64,000 nucleotides of DNA, taken from Poa pratensis. Its lineage: Eukaryota > Streptophyta > Magnoliopsida > Poales > Poaceae. The notes below the pieces were generated by a model. The model saw only the letters and a list, made by a program, of their open reading frames with translations. It made no database searches and was not told where the DNA came from. The stretch is taken from NCBI GenBank assembly GCA_947311845.1, contig CAMZMU010000080.1, positions 44,628,359-44,692,358 on the forward strand, given 5' to 3'. Each line of letters starts with the position of its first letter. Position 1 is the stretch's first letter. Both the position numbers and the translations under genes were made by a program. This document shows, one piece after another, positions 24,117 through 36,201 of this stretch.

Positions 24117-27100
24117 TTAAAAGGTACTGGAAAGGGAAAAAATAAAGTTGTGTTTGCTCTCCTTAGTCCTATGAACAAGGAGTCTGAAGTCTTCCTTAAA
24201 CCTTGCAGCCCAGGCTGAAGTTGAAGGTGTTATTCCATTGAAGTAGAAGTTGTTCCTTTCTTTCCAAATACTCCAAGCAGCATAGGCAAAAATATCCATA
24301 AACATCTGTTTGGTCCAGTGAGCTTTTGAGTAGGCTATCAGCTCTAGTCTACTAGCAGCCACATTGGTTGATAGGGGGAATTCAGTTTCTCCCAGCAGCT
24401 CTTGCTGAAGTTACAATGGAAGAAAAGGTGCTCTACCGTTTCCTCAACCCCATCATTGCACATAGTGCAATTGAATGTATTACCCACATTATAGTGTCTC
24501 CTTCGTAGCATGTTCCTCGTGTTTAATCTGTCAGAAAGAAGAAGCCAGCAGAAGAATTTTATTTTGGGAATACTCTTGCTCTTCCAAATCCAATTGAATG
24601 ACTCATGTGGGACTATCTCTCTGAAGCAAAATTTGTAATACTGGCTGGAGGAATATTGGTCAGAACCCCAAAGGTAGGACCACTGATCATTAGCAGTATT
24701 ATCAGAATGATATGAGCAGTATCTGCTTGGGCCTGTCTCAGCTCCTGGATAGCTTGCATAGACAGAGGAAGGTGAAAATTGCCCCCCAGAGTGTCTGCTG
24801 TGAGAAATTCCTTAGCCGAAACATCCTCATCAAGAGAATAGGAAAAGGCTCGAGGATAAGCAGCTGAAGCTAATTGGTCTTGCCATGGGTCCTTCCAAAA
24901 TAAAATGGTATCCCCTCTGACAATCGTGCACTGTTATATACCTCTATAAATCGGTGAGAGTTTACAGACATCTCTCCACCAGAAAGAACCCACAACTCAG
25001 AAGAATGTGGCACCTTGTCGACATAGTACGTGTTCCAAATAAGTGTAACCCATGGTGTATCCATCTTGTTGTAGAATTTGTGCAGGTATTTAAGCAGGAG
25101 CCCTTCATTCTGAATTTTAAGATTTAGAACTCCCATACCACCCTTATTCTTGGGTCTGCACACTTTATCCCAGGCAATCAGAGAATTGCAATGCTCACCA
25201 TCCTCTGTTTTCTTATTCCACAAGCAATGCCTTCTGATCTTATCGACATGTTCCAGAATTTTGGGGTGTAGCTTCAGAGCACACATAGAGAAGGTTGCAA
25301 TTGAGGAAAGGAGTGTGTTGATGACTGTGACTCTCCCACTGTATGACATCATCATGAAATTGGCAGACATTGCTCTCTCAATTCTGTCCACTAATGGCAT
25401 AAGATCATAAACAGTCGGTTTTGTTGTACCCAATGGAAGGCCAAGGTAGGTAAAAGGCATTGTGCCAATAACACAGCCAAAAATTCCAGCAATAACAGTT
25501 GCCTGGTGCTGTGCAACATTGATAGGAATCATAATTGATTTGTGGTAGTTAATATGTAATCCTGTGGACTGAGCATAGGTGTCAAGAATCTCCTTCATTT
25601 TTACTATTTGGTCGGTGCAAGCAGGCATGATCACAATAGTGTCGTCTGCATACTGAACCACTGGATAATCCATGCCATAATCAGGTGAAAAGGGAGCTTG
25701 TAGGAGATTGTCACGAAAGGCCTTGTTGATAGCTGATTGCAGGAGGTCTGCAGCAAGAACAAAAATCAGAGGTGAGAGGGGATCCCCCTGTCGAACACCC
25801 CTCTTACAGTGGAATTGTCTACCAGGTACACCATTAAGTAGAACACTTGACATGCCAGTACTAAATATGGATTCTATCCAGTGTAGCCATTTCGAGTCAA
25901 AACCCATTTGTTTCATGATTTTTAGCATAGCACTGTGGTCAATGGTGTCGAAAGCTTTAGCAAAATCCAATTTTAGCAGAATTATCTCTCTCTTGGATGT
26001 TTCACACTGATGAATGAACTCAAACGCCCAGGCAATGCAGTCCTGGATTGTTCTCCCCTTCAGAAAACCATATTGGTTTTTGTGGACAATTTTGAGAACA
26101 ATTTTCTGTAATCTATTTGCCAACAGTTTAGTGATCAGTTTGAGGCAGCAATTCAGGAGGGTGATAGGCCTGAAGTCATTAACTGTAGCAGGAGATCCAA
26201 TTTTAGGAATCAGTGTGATAAAGCCTGTATTAATGCTTTCCAAGTTCAACTTCCCTTCATAAAATTCCTGACATAGGAGATAGATATCCTCTTTAATTAT
26301 ATGCCAACAGGTTTTTAGAACTGTCCATTAAAACCATCAGGTCCTGGAGCTTTATCAACTGGCATTTCCTTAACCACTGTATCTATTTCTTCATGGGAAA
26401 AAGGAGCAGAAAGACAACCAAGGCCTTCAATTGGTTCAATGAGGCTTGCCAGATCGAAGCCCATGACAGTGTTCTGGGAGGTGCCAAGTCTATCTTTGAA
26501 GGAATCATAAATGATTTTTTCCTTGTCAGCATGGGAGGTAGCCTGGGTCCCATCAGGAAGTGAAAGCTGAGCAATGGAAGTCCTCCTGTATCTGTCAGTG
26601 GCCATTGCATGAAAAAACTTGGTGTTTTCATCCCCAAATTTAGTCCATCTGACTGTGCATCTCTTTTTCCAGTACTGCCTCTGGTAGTCAAGTAATTTTA
26701 GGAGATGATCCTTGATGATTCTTCTAAAATTAGTCTCAGGGACAGTAAGCCCTCTTCTGTCCTCCAGATTATCAAGCTCCAGCAGAGCCTTGTTACAATT
26801 TTCAATGCAGATAGTCAGTCTAGAGATGTTTTTACTCCAGAATTTCAGGTCATATCGTAGACGCTTTAGTTTTGCATTTAAATTTGCAGCACTGTTCTTC
26901 TTGTGGGTTGGCTTGTTCCAACTAGCAGCAACAGTCTCGAGAAAACCAGTGTGAGCCGTCCAAAAGTTCTCAAATCTGAACAATTTGCAGGCAGGAATTG
27001 AAGTCTGAATAGAAGCTACACATGGCGTATGATCAGATGTTGGTTTTCCTTGTGGATTTACCACAGTGTTGGGGTAGGATGTTGACCAATGAAGGGATGT

Positions 27101-27721
27101 GAAAAACCAATCGAGCTGCTCTAACAAAGGGTCCTGTTGCATATTACTCCAGGTAAAACTCCTCCCTTTTATAGGTATTTCAGTCAGGTTTTGAGCTCTG
27201 ATGAGATCATTGAATAATAGCATGTCATCTACGTCCCCTCCCGGTTTGTTCCGATTATCAATTGATCGTATGAAATTAAAGTCACCACAGATTAGCCAAT
27301 CCTCCTCATCTGGTATAGCCAAATTATAGAACCAATTTACAAATTCATCTCTCATATCACCCGAGCATGGCCCATAAATATTAAGTAAAGTCCAGGAATA
27401 ATTATCCTGTTTTGAAGTGAAATAAACCGAGAGAGCAAAAGCTTCACAGTGCATAACCATGCCAGAGAATACTGAGCTTTTCCAGATAATAATAAGCCCA
27501 CCAGAAGCTCCATTGGAGGGAACATACACAAAATCATCGAAATCACTAGGGCAGCATGATTTAATAAAAGCCAAATCAAAGTGGGACTTCTTTGTCTCTT
27601 GCAAGCACACGATAGCACAACCACTTAACTTAATAGCATTCATTAAAGCTAACTGCTTAGTCTTTGCATTTAAGCCCCTAATATTCCAGCATAACACAAA
27701 CCACTTCCTTAGATAATTCAT
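24117..27721 (-). pseudogene. LINE ORF2: endonuclease - reverse transcriptase - zf-RVT
   Basis: Translation from the ATG at 27721 gives an APE-type endonuclease with WNIRGLNA, LQETK, LICGDFNFI, SFTWSN and SDHTPC, covering the metal-binding and catalytic residues. A single-base frameshift near 26317 separates it from the reverse transcriptase ([20 protein letters not shown] and the catalytic QYADDTIVI). Another shift near 24870 leads to the zinc-binding zf-RVT segment (FNCTMCNDGVEETVEHLFFH at about 24410-24470), and a third near 24365 to the C-terminal end (SIWKERNNFYFNG). Plant L1 ORF2 proteins are about 1250-1350 aa, which matches the span. All catalytic motifs are present; only the frame is broken. 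Confidence 0.9.
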
Positions 27722-27766
27722 TACAAAATATATAAGAGAGATAATTTGAAGGAACAACAGCAAGAA

Positions 27767-30700
27767 CTAGTCCTTGTTGTTCTCCTGATCCTGCAGGCTG
27801 GCTAGCAGCTTCACTGGGGAGAGATCTGCAGGAGGCACTCCACACATCTGAACTCCAATATGCTGGAGGGTGGTGACAGGAGTAGGAGGTGGGACATCAG
27901 GAGCATCCACCACAGATGGCTTCACAATTGCTTTTACTTTCGATTTCTTTGCCTTGACATCCTTAACAGCTGTAACCTTAAACCCATCATACTTGTTGGC
28001 TCGAGGGCTCCTTCTCACAAGAGCAGTAGTAAGCGGTGTCGTGGAGGGACCAGGAGAACAGGTAAGAGCATTATCAGCTGCAATAAGAGCAGTAGCCAAG
28101 CCTTGAACACATACATCATTTGGTGTATCATCAGGCATCTCATCAGATATTTCCACAAGCCTGGCTATTTTCCTTGGAGGCTGAGGGAACAAAGAAAGGG
28201 CCTCAACAGTTCTCTTGCCAGCAATAACTGAGACAAAGGAAAATTCTGGGAGAGCTTCAAGTGCATAGCAAAAGGAGAAGGCATGAAGGCCTGTTTAGCA
28301 CACATACCCAGGATAGAAACCTGAGTAATAGTATCAGCTGTGAAGGGAGTGAGTCCAAGCACTAAGGCCTGAGCAAAGTGGAGACTATCAATCTGTGCAG
28401 CCGAGTAAGCTTCCTTGTGCAGACAACCACTGTGAAAACTCTGAATAGCAGCAGCATTTGCATTATAAACATGATCCTCAACTGTGACCAGAGCTTGGAT
28501 TACCACCTCCTCATGATCAGATTCAGGACTGCTAATGGAGTCATTCCAGGCTTGCATAGGACTATCAACAGTATTGGATGCAGGAGGGGGCATGCCAATG
28601 TGCATAGCCACCCCTTGTGCTCCCAGAATTGCTGTGAAATTCACCAAAGGTGGGTCAACAAGCATATCAGATGCTCCCTGCACATTTTCTGCTGCCACCT
28701 GTGCATTTAGATCCACAATAACTGGTGCTGAGCTTGAATTACAGGAGGGATGTTCTGCTGGTCCTGTCCCATGTGCTGGTGACCCTGGTTGTTATACTGT
28801 GCATTGTGATTCAGGTTCAGTTGAAGCCAGTTAGCAAGCTGGTTCTGATAGATCTGCTCAGCTGTAACATCAACTCCATGCAGTGGGTGGGGATTACCAT
28901 CTTCAGGCTCAGGATCCTCAGGAGGGGGAGGAACATCGTGCACATGAGCATTCCAGTCTGAACTTCTCAACAAAAACACTGGTACTGTCCAGCTTTGCCG
29001 TGCACCTCCCAACTGAGTAACCACAATGCTTCTGGGGACGAATTTGGGGTGGACCAACCAGACCTTTGCTAGAACAGAGTGCATATTACCTCTAGGCTGA
29101 TGCCAAACAGAAAGTAAACCAAAATCTTCCACAGCTCTATTGATGTAAAAGCTAGTTTGGTAGTCCAGAGGGAAGCCTAGGAACAGAATCCATGTTTCTC
29201 TGCCAAAGGATGTCAGGCGCATGTTCTTCGCCTGATCATGTCGAACAAAGGTGGCTGTTGTTATCTCATCTACCTCATAGGTGAGTCCAATAGCAGTATC
29301 CGCATGCAGAGTATCGGCGAGCTTAAAAACCCCTAAACCAAAAGGATGGTCATCCCAATCCACGACCGCACAGCCCGATTCGATAAGAAAAGCCCTAACC
29401 TCCTCGCGCATCTGCTCTCGCATCTGAATCGGGACGAACCTGTTGGTTTCAGCGATGATGACCCTGTCATTGTTCAGCGGCGGCACCGCCGGCACCACGA
29501 GCCTTGTCCTGACCGTCCTATCCACGGGGCCTTGATCGATCGTCATCCCATCGGGGATGAACGCCAGCGGGTTGACGGTGAAGTTAGCCATTGCGAAATC
29601 CGCGACAGTGGCGGCGTCGATGTCGTCGGTGTCGTCGCCGACCGAGGGTTCTACTGTAGCTAGGGGAAAAAATGTTTGGGCAGGCGAAACGGCCAGGCAA
29701 GAATCCCTATTAAGCCGGGGAATTTCCTCTGTTTCCTTTTCAGAGCGATTTTGCCGTTTCGGCATCCAGATTTTTCGGACCGAAGTGGAAGGCGGCGTAG
29801 GAGAGCTGCTCTTGGGCCTCCAGATTAGCTTTTGCCCGCACATGGCTCTGCGATGGCCCAACTCTTTGCAAGCCCAACATCGAATCTTTTTTTCTTCTCT
29901 TTCTTATCAGAACACTGAGCACATTGGCGGCCCACAGCTATGCAGGCGCGACAAACCCCAGGACAAGCGGGCCGCAAGTGACCTTTTGAGCTACAACGGG
30001 AGCAACGGCCCAATAATTCAAAAATGCGATCACTAGGCAGGAGAATAGGCAGGTCTAACGTAGACATGATGACTTTCTCCGAGTAATTAGCAGATCTTAA
30101 ATCAAGTATATGCTCGAGTAAATCATGGGGGAGATTTGCAAAGAATTTTCCAGCGAAATTATCTCCAATAAATGTTTTTTGAATTTCAAACTCAGGATCC
30201 ACTAAAACCGGATCAGCAAAACTTCCAAAAATAATTCCATTACCAGTGTTCGCCGGAGAAGATGACGTTGCCGGAGAGTTCGCCGAGATCGGCGTGAACG
30301 ACCCAAACTGGAGAGGAGCAATCTTTGTCGAGGTGGAAGAGATATCCTTCTGAAATCCAAACTTTGCTAATTCCATGGCAGAAGAAGATGAATCCAGTGC
30401 AGCACTCTTGGATAGAAAATTTAGATTAGGCCGAATCAAGGTCGGACTTCTTTGTGCCACCGCTAGATCTTGATCAGAAGAAATCCATGAATCCTTAGAC
30501 AAAAGAGGTTGCACATTGCCTCGAAACAAAGAGAAATGACAAACAAAATCCGGCCACACACGATCTTTCAGTCCATAGATGAAATGTCCAACTTTGCTAG
30601 ATGCAACAGAAAACCGAAACCGACGATCACTCAATTTGAAAACCTTGAAACCTAGATTGTCGCCACCAATGCAACATTGAAGAGCCAGACCAACAGAATC

Positions 30701-30859
30701 CTCAGAGAGGGGAAAAGAAGCCGACGTGAAGGAGACCACCAGGAAGAACTCCTTTGCACCCGAAGAAGGAGAGAAGTGCACCGTAGAATCAAACCTGCGT
30801 CGAACCTGATTTGCCACGGCCAAGCCTGGCGAGAAGTCCCAGTGCAGGAGCGCCTCCAT
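27767..30859 (-). pseudogene. LINE ORF1 (RNA-binding, zinc knuckle), frameshifted
   Basis: The frame from the ATG at 30859 encodes a basic N-terminal region with FVCHFSLFRG, typical of plant L1 ORF1 proteins (DUF4283-type). It continues to a cysteine-rich zinc knuckle (CSRCSSKGHLRPACPGVCRA) and a second C-x2-C pair. Small overlaps near 29825-29861, 28707-28716 and 28165-28192 look like single-base frameshifts joining four segments. The last ends at 27767, just before ORF2. Related ORF1 proteins bind LINE RNA in the cytoplasmic particle. Confidence 0.75.
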
Positions 30860-31080
30860 GGATCAAACGATCTAGATGACATGGCTGGGGAAGGTGGCGG
30901 CGGCGGCGGTGGTGGTGGCGGTTCCGTGGGTGGGGGAGGGGGGAGGGGGAGCGCCATCGTTAACTACACCCCTTATGTCTTCGTGTCGTGTCCGTGTGAA
31001 TGAGAACGAGTTTTTTGCAAAACACGCTCCCATTACTGCAGCAGCCGTAGCACCAAGGGGTAGGTGGAGCGTGGGAGGCC

Positions 31081-31087
31081 TATAAAA
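31081..31087 (+). promoter_or_regulatory. TATA box of antisense unit 2 in element B
   Basis: TATAAAA lies 88 nt upstream of an ATG at 31175, on the strand opposite to B's gag-pol. Spacing is close to that of antisense unit 1. Confidence 0.45.
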
Positions 31088-31174
31088 GACCCTCCAGACT
31101 TCATCTCCCTTGACACATCTTCTCGCCTGGTCCCGCTCCTCTTCTTCCCTTGCCTCTCCACGTCCCGCAGAACA

Positions 31175-31654
31175 ATGTCTGGCGAAGCAGAGAGGGCCTT
31201 GTCCACGTGTCGACGGCGGAGTCCGTCTTCCGAGGAGCGGCGGAGGCACCCAGCGAAGCTGGAGCCCGAGCCACTGGAAAGGACGAGGTCGTTCCTCGCC
31301 CTCGGGTCTCCTTGGTTTTCCCCGCGGTGGGGAACATCGCCGGTTCTGCTGCCATGGAAGCGTCGGTGGCGCTGGCGACCCGGAAGGACACCATCAAGAT
31401 GGAGCTGTGGAAGGAGGCCGCAGGCAATCAGAGATTGACCCGTCTCCTCTGCGACCTTGACGATGTCTTCAAGGTAAGGTTGCCTTGGTTCGGCAATACG
31501 ACCCTTGGGAAGATCCTGCGCCTTGACTCGATCTCTTTCCTTCGTACAGGATGAGGAAGACATCATGGATAAGTTCGTGGACCACGTGCACCTCCTCTGC
31601 AGCCAGCATGTGCCGGGGTTTGCCCGGAAGTTCCCCGGCCCGTGGGACCCCTGA
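31175..31654 (+). pseudogene. Antisense unit 2 in element B: ORF with a candidate intron, unknown function
   Basis: The ATG at 31175 opens a Ser/Arg-rich frame. A different frame carries the better protein-like part (AAMEASVALATRKDTIKMEL, then NQRLTRLLCDLDDVFK), so a frameshift is likely. That part ends in AAG followed by GTAAGG at 31474. After 76 nt comes a TACAG acceptor (31545-31549) and an in-phase exon (DEEDIMDKFVDHVHLLCSQH) ending in TGA at 31652. AATAAA follows at 31722. I recognise no domain. It could be a captured host gene fragment or a conserved extra ORF of this retrotransposon family. Confidence 0.45.
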
Positions 31655-32817
31655 AGATCCTGCGCGAATGCCCTCCTTCATCCCAGGCGTCCCCGGGAGT
31701 CCGGAGTTCACCCGGCAGGCAATAAAACAGAAGACAGATCTGCGCAGCCAGGAGCCTGAGCTGGCCTTAGTAGCATAGGCTAGATATGTATCCAGGAAAG
31801 CTTCGACTGAATGTAATCAGAATTGTAAATTCAGAATGTAAGTTCAGATGAATGCAATCCTAGGGCTCAACTCCCGGGGTCATTTCCCAAACCTCCCCTT
31901 GCACTAACGCGCCGTCAAGTTTTCTGAGGAGATCTCTTAGGTGACAAGTACTCTAACCGCCTGCACCGGTAGCAGCACCCCTAAGAGCACTATGCCTTCC
32001 GGGAGTCCACTCCACAGCCACGGGTACTAGGCCAGAAGGGAAATCTGACCGTTCGCCGGGGAGGACGCATTACCCCCGCAAAGGTTCTCATCAACTGTCA
32101 AGCATGCGCAGGTTGGTGGTATATTGACTCCGAGCGAGATATTATGCCTAGAATGCAAGATGCACATGCAAAGACTTAGCTGGTTTTTGCCGTGCCCTTG
32201 ATCTACTCTGTCCTTCCCGGGTACCAGCTCCTGAGCCGCTCTTCAGCATCCATTCCTGTCCCGGGAGAGGCGCTACACATAACACACTTTCAGTAGGAAA
32301 AGAATGGACCCTCCCTTACATGTCGTGAAAGTGTTTCATCCGGAGCAACCCGCAAGCAAAGTTGAATGTGCATTTCTGTGTTTAGGTTCTTTAAAACACA
32401 GCACTGCCCGTTCCACTTCTTACCGCGGCAGTACGGCACGATCAGGTGGCAGCGCCTACTGATAGGCTACTCGCGCTCGACCTGTCAGCCACCGGCACCA
32501 TGTCAGCCCCCTGCTTGGGGGTTGTTACGGATAACACACTTCACGACAACAAGAGAGGCTCACGGAATTGAAAAACTTATCTTTTATTCCTTGGCGACGA
32601 TTCTTACACCCTTATACAGAACACTAGCCCCTTGGGCGTGCTTAGTTGACTCGAACTATCTGCGATTCATGTTCGTATTCAGGGGTAGAATTTCCGGAGA
32701 TTCTCGATGTTCCAGGCGTTGCCCTCCGGCCTGCCTTTCTCGTCCTCCAGATAAACAGCTCCGGGTCTCAGGGTATGCGTCACCCGATAAGGTCCTTCCC
32801 ACTTGGAGACAGCTTGT
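31655..32817. other. Non-coding region between antisense unit 2 and integrase of element B
   Basis: About 1.1 kb without motif-bearing frames. It contains an AATAAA at 31722 and a TGTAATC-rich stretch at 31810-31850 that may serve as 3' processing signals for the antisense unit. Confidence 0.5.
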
Positions 32818-33960
32818 TCATGTTATCAAGCTTCTGCTTCTTGCGGAGAACCAGGTCTCCGGGTTCCAGTACCCGTGAACGGATATGGCGATCATGATAG
32901 CGGCGGAGCCCTTGCTGGTATCGAGCAGATCGTAAGGAAGCTCACACCGCACCTCTTCCAGGAAGTTGATGTCATCAATCCTCCTCTCAGCTTGTGCGTC
33001 TTCATCATAGGCAAGTACCCGGGGGGATCCATGCCTGAGCTCTGTTGGCAAGACGGCTTCTGCTCCATAGACAAGGAAGAATGGTGTTTCTTGAGTGGCT
33101 CTGCTTGGTGTGGTTCTGAGGGACCACAAGACACTTGGTAGATGCTCAATCCAGTTCTTGCCCTTGTCTTCTAACTTGTCAAAGGCCTTGGTCTTCAAAC
33201 CCTTTAGGACCTCCGCATTGGCTCGCTCCACTTGCCCATTGCACCTTGGGTAGGACACCGAGGCAAAACACACCTTGATTCCCAGCTCTTCACAGAAGTT
33301 GAGGAAGGATCGGCTTGTGAACTGAGAGCCATTGTCCGTTATGATTCTGTTGGGTACTCCGAAGCGGTACACGATCCCTTCAATGAACTTGATGGCTGCT
33401 TGAGCTGTCTGTCTTGGTACTGGCATCACTTCCACCCACTTTGTGAACTTGTCGATGGCCACGAAAAGGTATTCATGGCCCCCGACAGACTTCGGTATCT
33501 TCCCACGATGTCCAGCCCCCAGACCGCGAACGGCCAGGAGATTGGAATTGGCTGCAGAGCTTGCGCCGGCTGATGTATGTTCTTCGCATAGTACTGGCAG
33601 GCTTCACAGGTCTTGACTAGCTGCTCGCATCACTGAGGACTGTTGGCCAGTAGAACCCGTGACGAAAAACTTTACCCGCCAGTGATCTTGATGCCACATG
33701 ACTTGAACATGTGCCTCGTGGATGTCCCGTAGCAGTACTTGGCCTTGTTCTTGAGGGATGCAGCGGAGCTTGACTCCGTTGTCCCGTCGCCGGTAGAGCT
33801 CGCCGTCGATCATGACGTAGAGCTTGGCTTGACGAGCCACCCGCTCGGCGTCGTGATCGTCCTCCGGGAGGGCGTGCTCCATGATGTACTTGACGATGTC
33901 CCGGGCCCAGGGTGGGTGGGTTCCTTCCACCGGTAGCACCATCCGACGGAAAGAAAGCAT
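32818..33960 (-). pseudogene. Element B integrase
   Basis: The N-terminal part (from 33960) keeps the region before the HHCC zinc finger (LRCIPQEQGQVLLRDIHEAH) but is frameshifted near 33700, and the finger itself is disrupted. The catalytic core from 33462 shows the DDE pattern: the first D in AIDKFTKWVE, the second in IITDNGSQFTS, and the E in GQVERANAEVL. LWSLRTTPSRATQETPF follows, typical of gypsy integrases. It ends at 32818 without a recognisable chromodomain, consistent with the Tat lineage. Confidence 0.88.
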
Positions 33961-34079
33961 AGCTTCCTCCGCTGGGGGCTGCCGGGTCTTGAGCTTCTGG
34001 GCTGGCTACCCGTGTTGTCGAGGTAGAAGGGTCGCCAGCCCCCGGCGCAGATCTTGTCGCGAGCCTCTCGGGGGGATCG

Positions 34080-34540
34080 AAGGTCGCCTGAGGACCTCGA
34101 TGTAGATCCCGGGAGGCACTGGTTCTTGCTTGGACGCCACCTGCGATAGCTCATCCGCGGCCGTGTTTTCTCCCCGTGGGACGTACACAGCCCGGAAGTT
34201 GTCGAAGCGCCGCTGCAGCTTCCAGACCTCTTCAACGTATGGTGCCATCTGAGGGCACGCGTACTCCTTGTTCACTTGTTTGATGACTAACTGAGAGTCA
34301 CCCTTGACGACGATCTTGTTGATGCCGAGGCCGACGGCAGCACGAAGTCCTGCGAGCAGGCCCTCGTACTCCGCCGTGTTGTTGGAGATGTTCCCTTGGT
34401 AGTGCATCTGGACGACGTACTTCAGCCGGTCCCCGGTTGGTGAGGTTAGGACAACCCCAGCACCTCCTTTCCCCTTGGTGTAGGAGCCGTCGAAGTGCAT
34501 GGTCCAGGCGCTAGGATCTTCCTTCCCGGGGAGGCAGGTT
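34080..34540 (-). pseudogene. Element B second (archaeal-type) RNase H
   Basis: Motifs MHFDGSYTKGKGGAGVVL, NTAEYEGLLAGLRAA and VVKGDSQLVIKQVNKEY supply the D-E-D catalytic set of an archaeal-type RNase H. Tat-lineage gypsy elements acquired this second RNase H between the original RNase H and integrase; it marks element B's lineage. It is open in frame with the preceding RNase H segment (34908-34006). Confidence 0.85.
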
Positions 34541-34599
34541 TCCTCTTCCGGGTCGTCGAACGCCGTCTCGGTCCACTCGGCCGTGAAATCCGCCAGCGC

Positions 34600-36117
34600 C
34601 TGACTCTTGATGTTGTCCGTGTGCTCGAACTTGAGACCGAAACCTTGAAGCTCCATGGCCCACCATGATATGCGACCAGTGGCAAGTGGGTTCTCCAGGG
34701 GGCTTCTTAGGTTGTACTTGGACACCACCGTGATGGGATGGCTTTGGAAGTACGGCCTCATCTTGCGGGAGGCAATGAGGATTGCCAGCAGCAGCTTCTG
34801 CATCATGGGGTACCGCTCCCGGGCGTCGCGCAGCACTGCGCTGACGAAGTAGACCGGGTGCTGCACCTTGCGGGTCGCCGAGTCCTGAGAGGGCTCGGCT
34901 TCCTCCACGTCGACGTCTTGGGGTGGGGACGAGGTAGCCCCCGGCGAAGTCTCGTCGGAGGGAGATTCTCCATTCCCGACGGGCTCCGCCCGTCTGGTGA
35001 AGGTTGCAGTGACGTCAGGATCGTGAGACCCCTGGTCACCCGGCAGCCTTTTCTTGCACGGTTGTCCCGGAGAGAGTTCCCGGGTCGCTTGCCCTTGATC
35101 TTGCTTGACTTCTTCGGAGGAGCGTCACGCTCTACCACAAGCACAGCGCTGATCACCTGGTTGGTGGCAGCAATGTACAGTAGTAGGGGCTCCTTCTCTT
35201 CTGGTGCCACGAGGATTGGTGGCGAGGCGAGGTAGCGCTTAAGGGACTGCAGGGCTTCCTCGGCCTCGGAGGTCCACTCCACGGGGCCTGACTTCTTGAG
35301 CAGCCTGAAGAACGGTAAGGCCCGCTCCCCAAGCCTTGAGATGAAGCGCCCGAGTGCAGTGATGCACCCGTTGAGGCGCTGTACGTCCTTGACCCGCCGG
35401 GGCGCCTCCATGCGCTCGATTGCCTTGATTTTGTCCGGATTCGCCTCGATCCCTCGGTGAGAGACCAGGAAACCCAGCAGCTTGCCGGAGGGGACCCCGA
35501 ACACGCACTTGTCGGGGTTGAGCTTGAAGTTGACCCGGCGGAGGTTCTCGAAGGTCTCGTGCAGGTCTTGGATGAGGGAGTCCTTGTACCGGGTCTTGAC
35601 CACGATGTCGTCGATGTACGCTTCAACGTTGCGGCCCAGCTGTGACCCAAGGCATGCTTGCATTGCGCGCTGGAAGGTAGCGCCGGCGTTCGGAGGCCAA
35701 AAGGCATCCGGGTGTAGCAGTAGCAGCCCTTGGGAGTGATGAAGGCCGTCTTCTCTTGGTCCTCGAGTGACATCATGATCTGGTGGTACCCGGAGAAGGC
35801 GTCCAAGAAACACAGCAGCTCGCACCCGGCCGTGGAATCCACGATCATGTCGATCCGCGGCAGGGGGAAAGGGTCCTTGGGACAGGCCTTATTCAGGTCT
35901 GTGAAGTCGATGCAGAGTCTCCACTTGAAGGTCATGGGTTCGGTACCACCACGGGGTTGGCCACCCAGCTTGGGTGGGGAACCGACCGGATGACACCAGC
36001 TTCTATCAACTTGTCCACCTCGGCGATGATGAATTCCAGCTTTTCCTTGCTTTGGTTCCGGAGAACCTGCTTCACGGGGCGAGCCCCCGGATTGACCGCC
36101 AGTTTGTGCTCGATCAC
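34600..36117 (-). pseudogene. Element B reverse transcriptase and first RNase H
   Basis: RT motifs in order are RLCIDFTDLNKACPKDPFPL, CFLDAFSGYHQI, a frameshift near 35690, then GATFQRAM and the catalytic EAYIDDIVV (YIDD codons at 35618-35607), followed by GFLVSHRGIEANPDKI. Connection/RNase H segments follow (PVEWTSEAEEAL and, in another frame, VYFVSAVLRDARERYP and GRISWWAMEL). The frame changes at about 35690 and 34900 inactivate this copy unless they are assembly errors. Confidence 0.88.
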
Positions 36118-36201
36118 CTCCCTTGGAACGCCGGGTAAACCTGACGCCTCCCACGCGAAGACGTCAGAGTTTTCCCGAAGGAAGGCGACGAGCGCGCTTT
36201 C

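Larger units (their letters stand above)
24008..30990 (-). mobile_element. L1-clade LINE (RIL), nearly full length, inserted in element B
   Basis: Minus-strand order is GC-rich leader (about 30.9 kb), ORF1 with zinc knuckle, ORF2 with endonuclease, reverse transcriptase and zf-RVT, then 3' UTR and a short A7 tail (T run at 24008-24014). The flanks share only the weak motif TTTTTTGCAAAA (31011-31022) and TTGTTGCAAAAAA (23974-23985), so a target duplication is possible but not proven and the exact ends may differ by about 30 bp. At least five frameshifts across ORF1 and ORF2 make this copy inactive as read. Confidence 0.85.

Noticed and set aside
30652..30957. Proline-rich ORF at the LINE 5' end
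   Set aside because: It is a shadow frame over a CCGCCACC-rich leader; the ORF1 motifs are in the frame from 30859.
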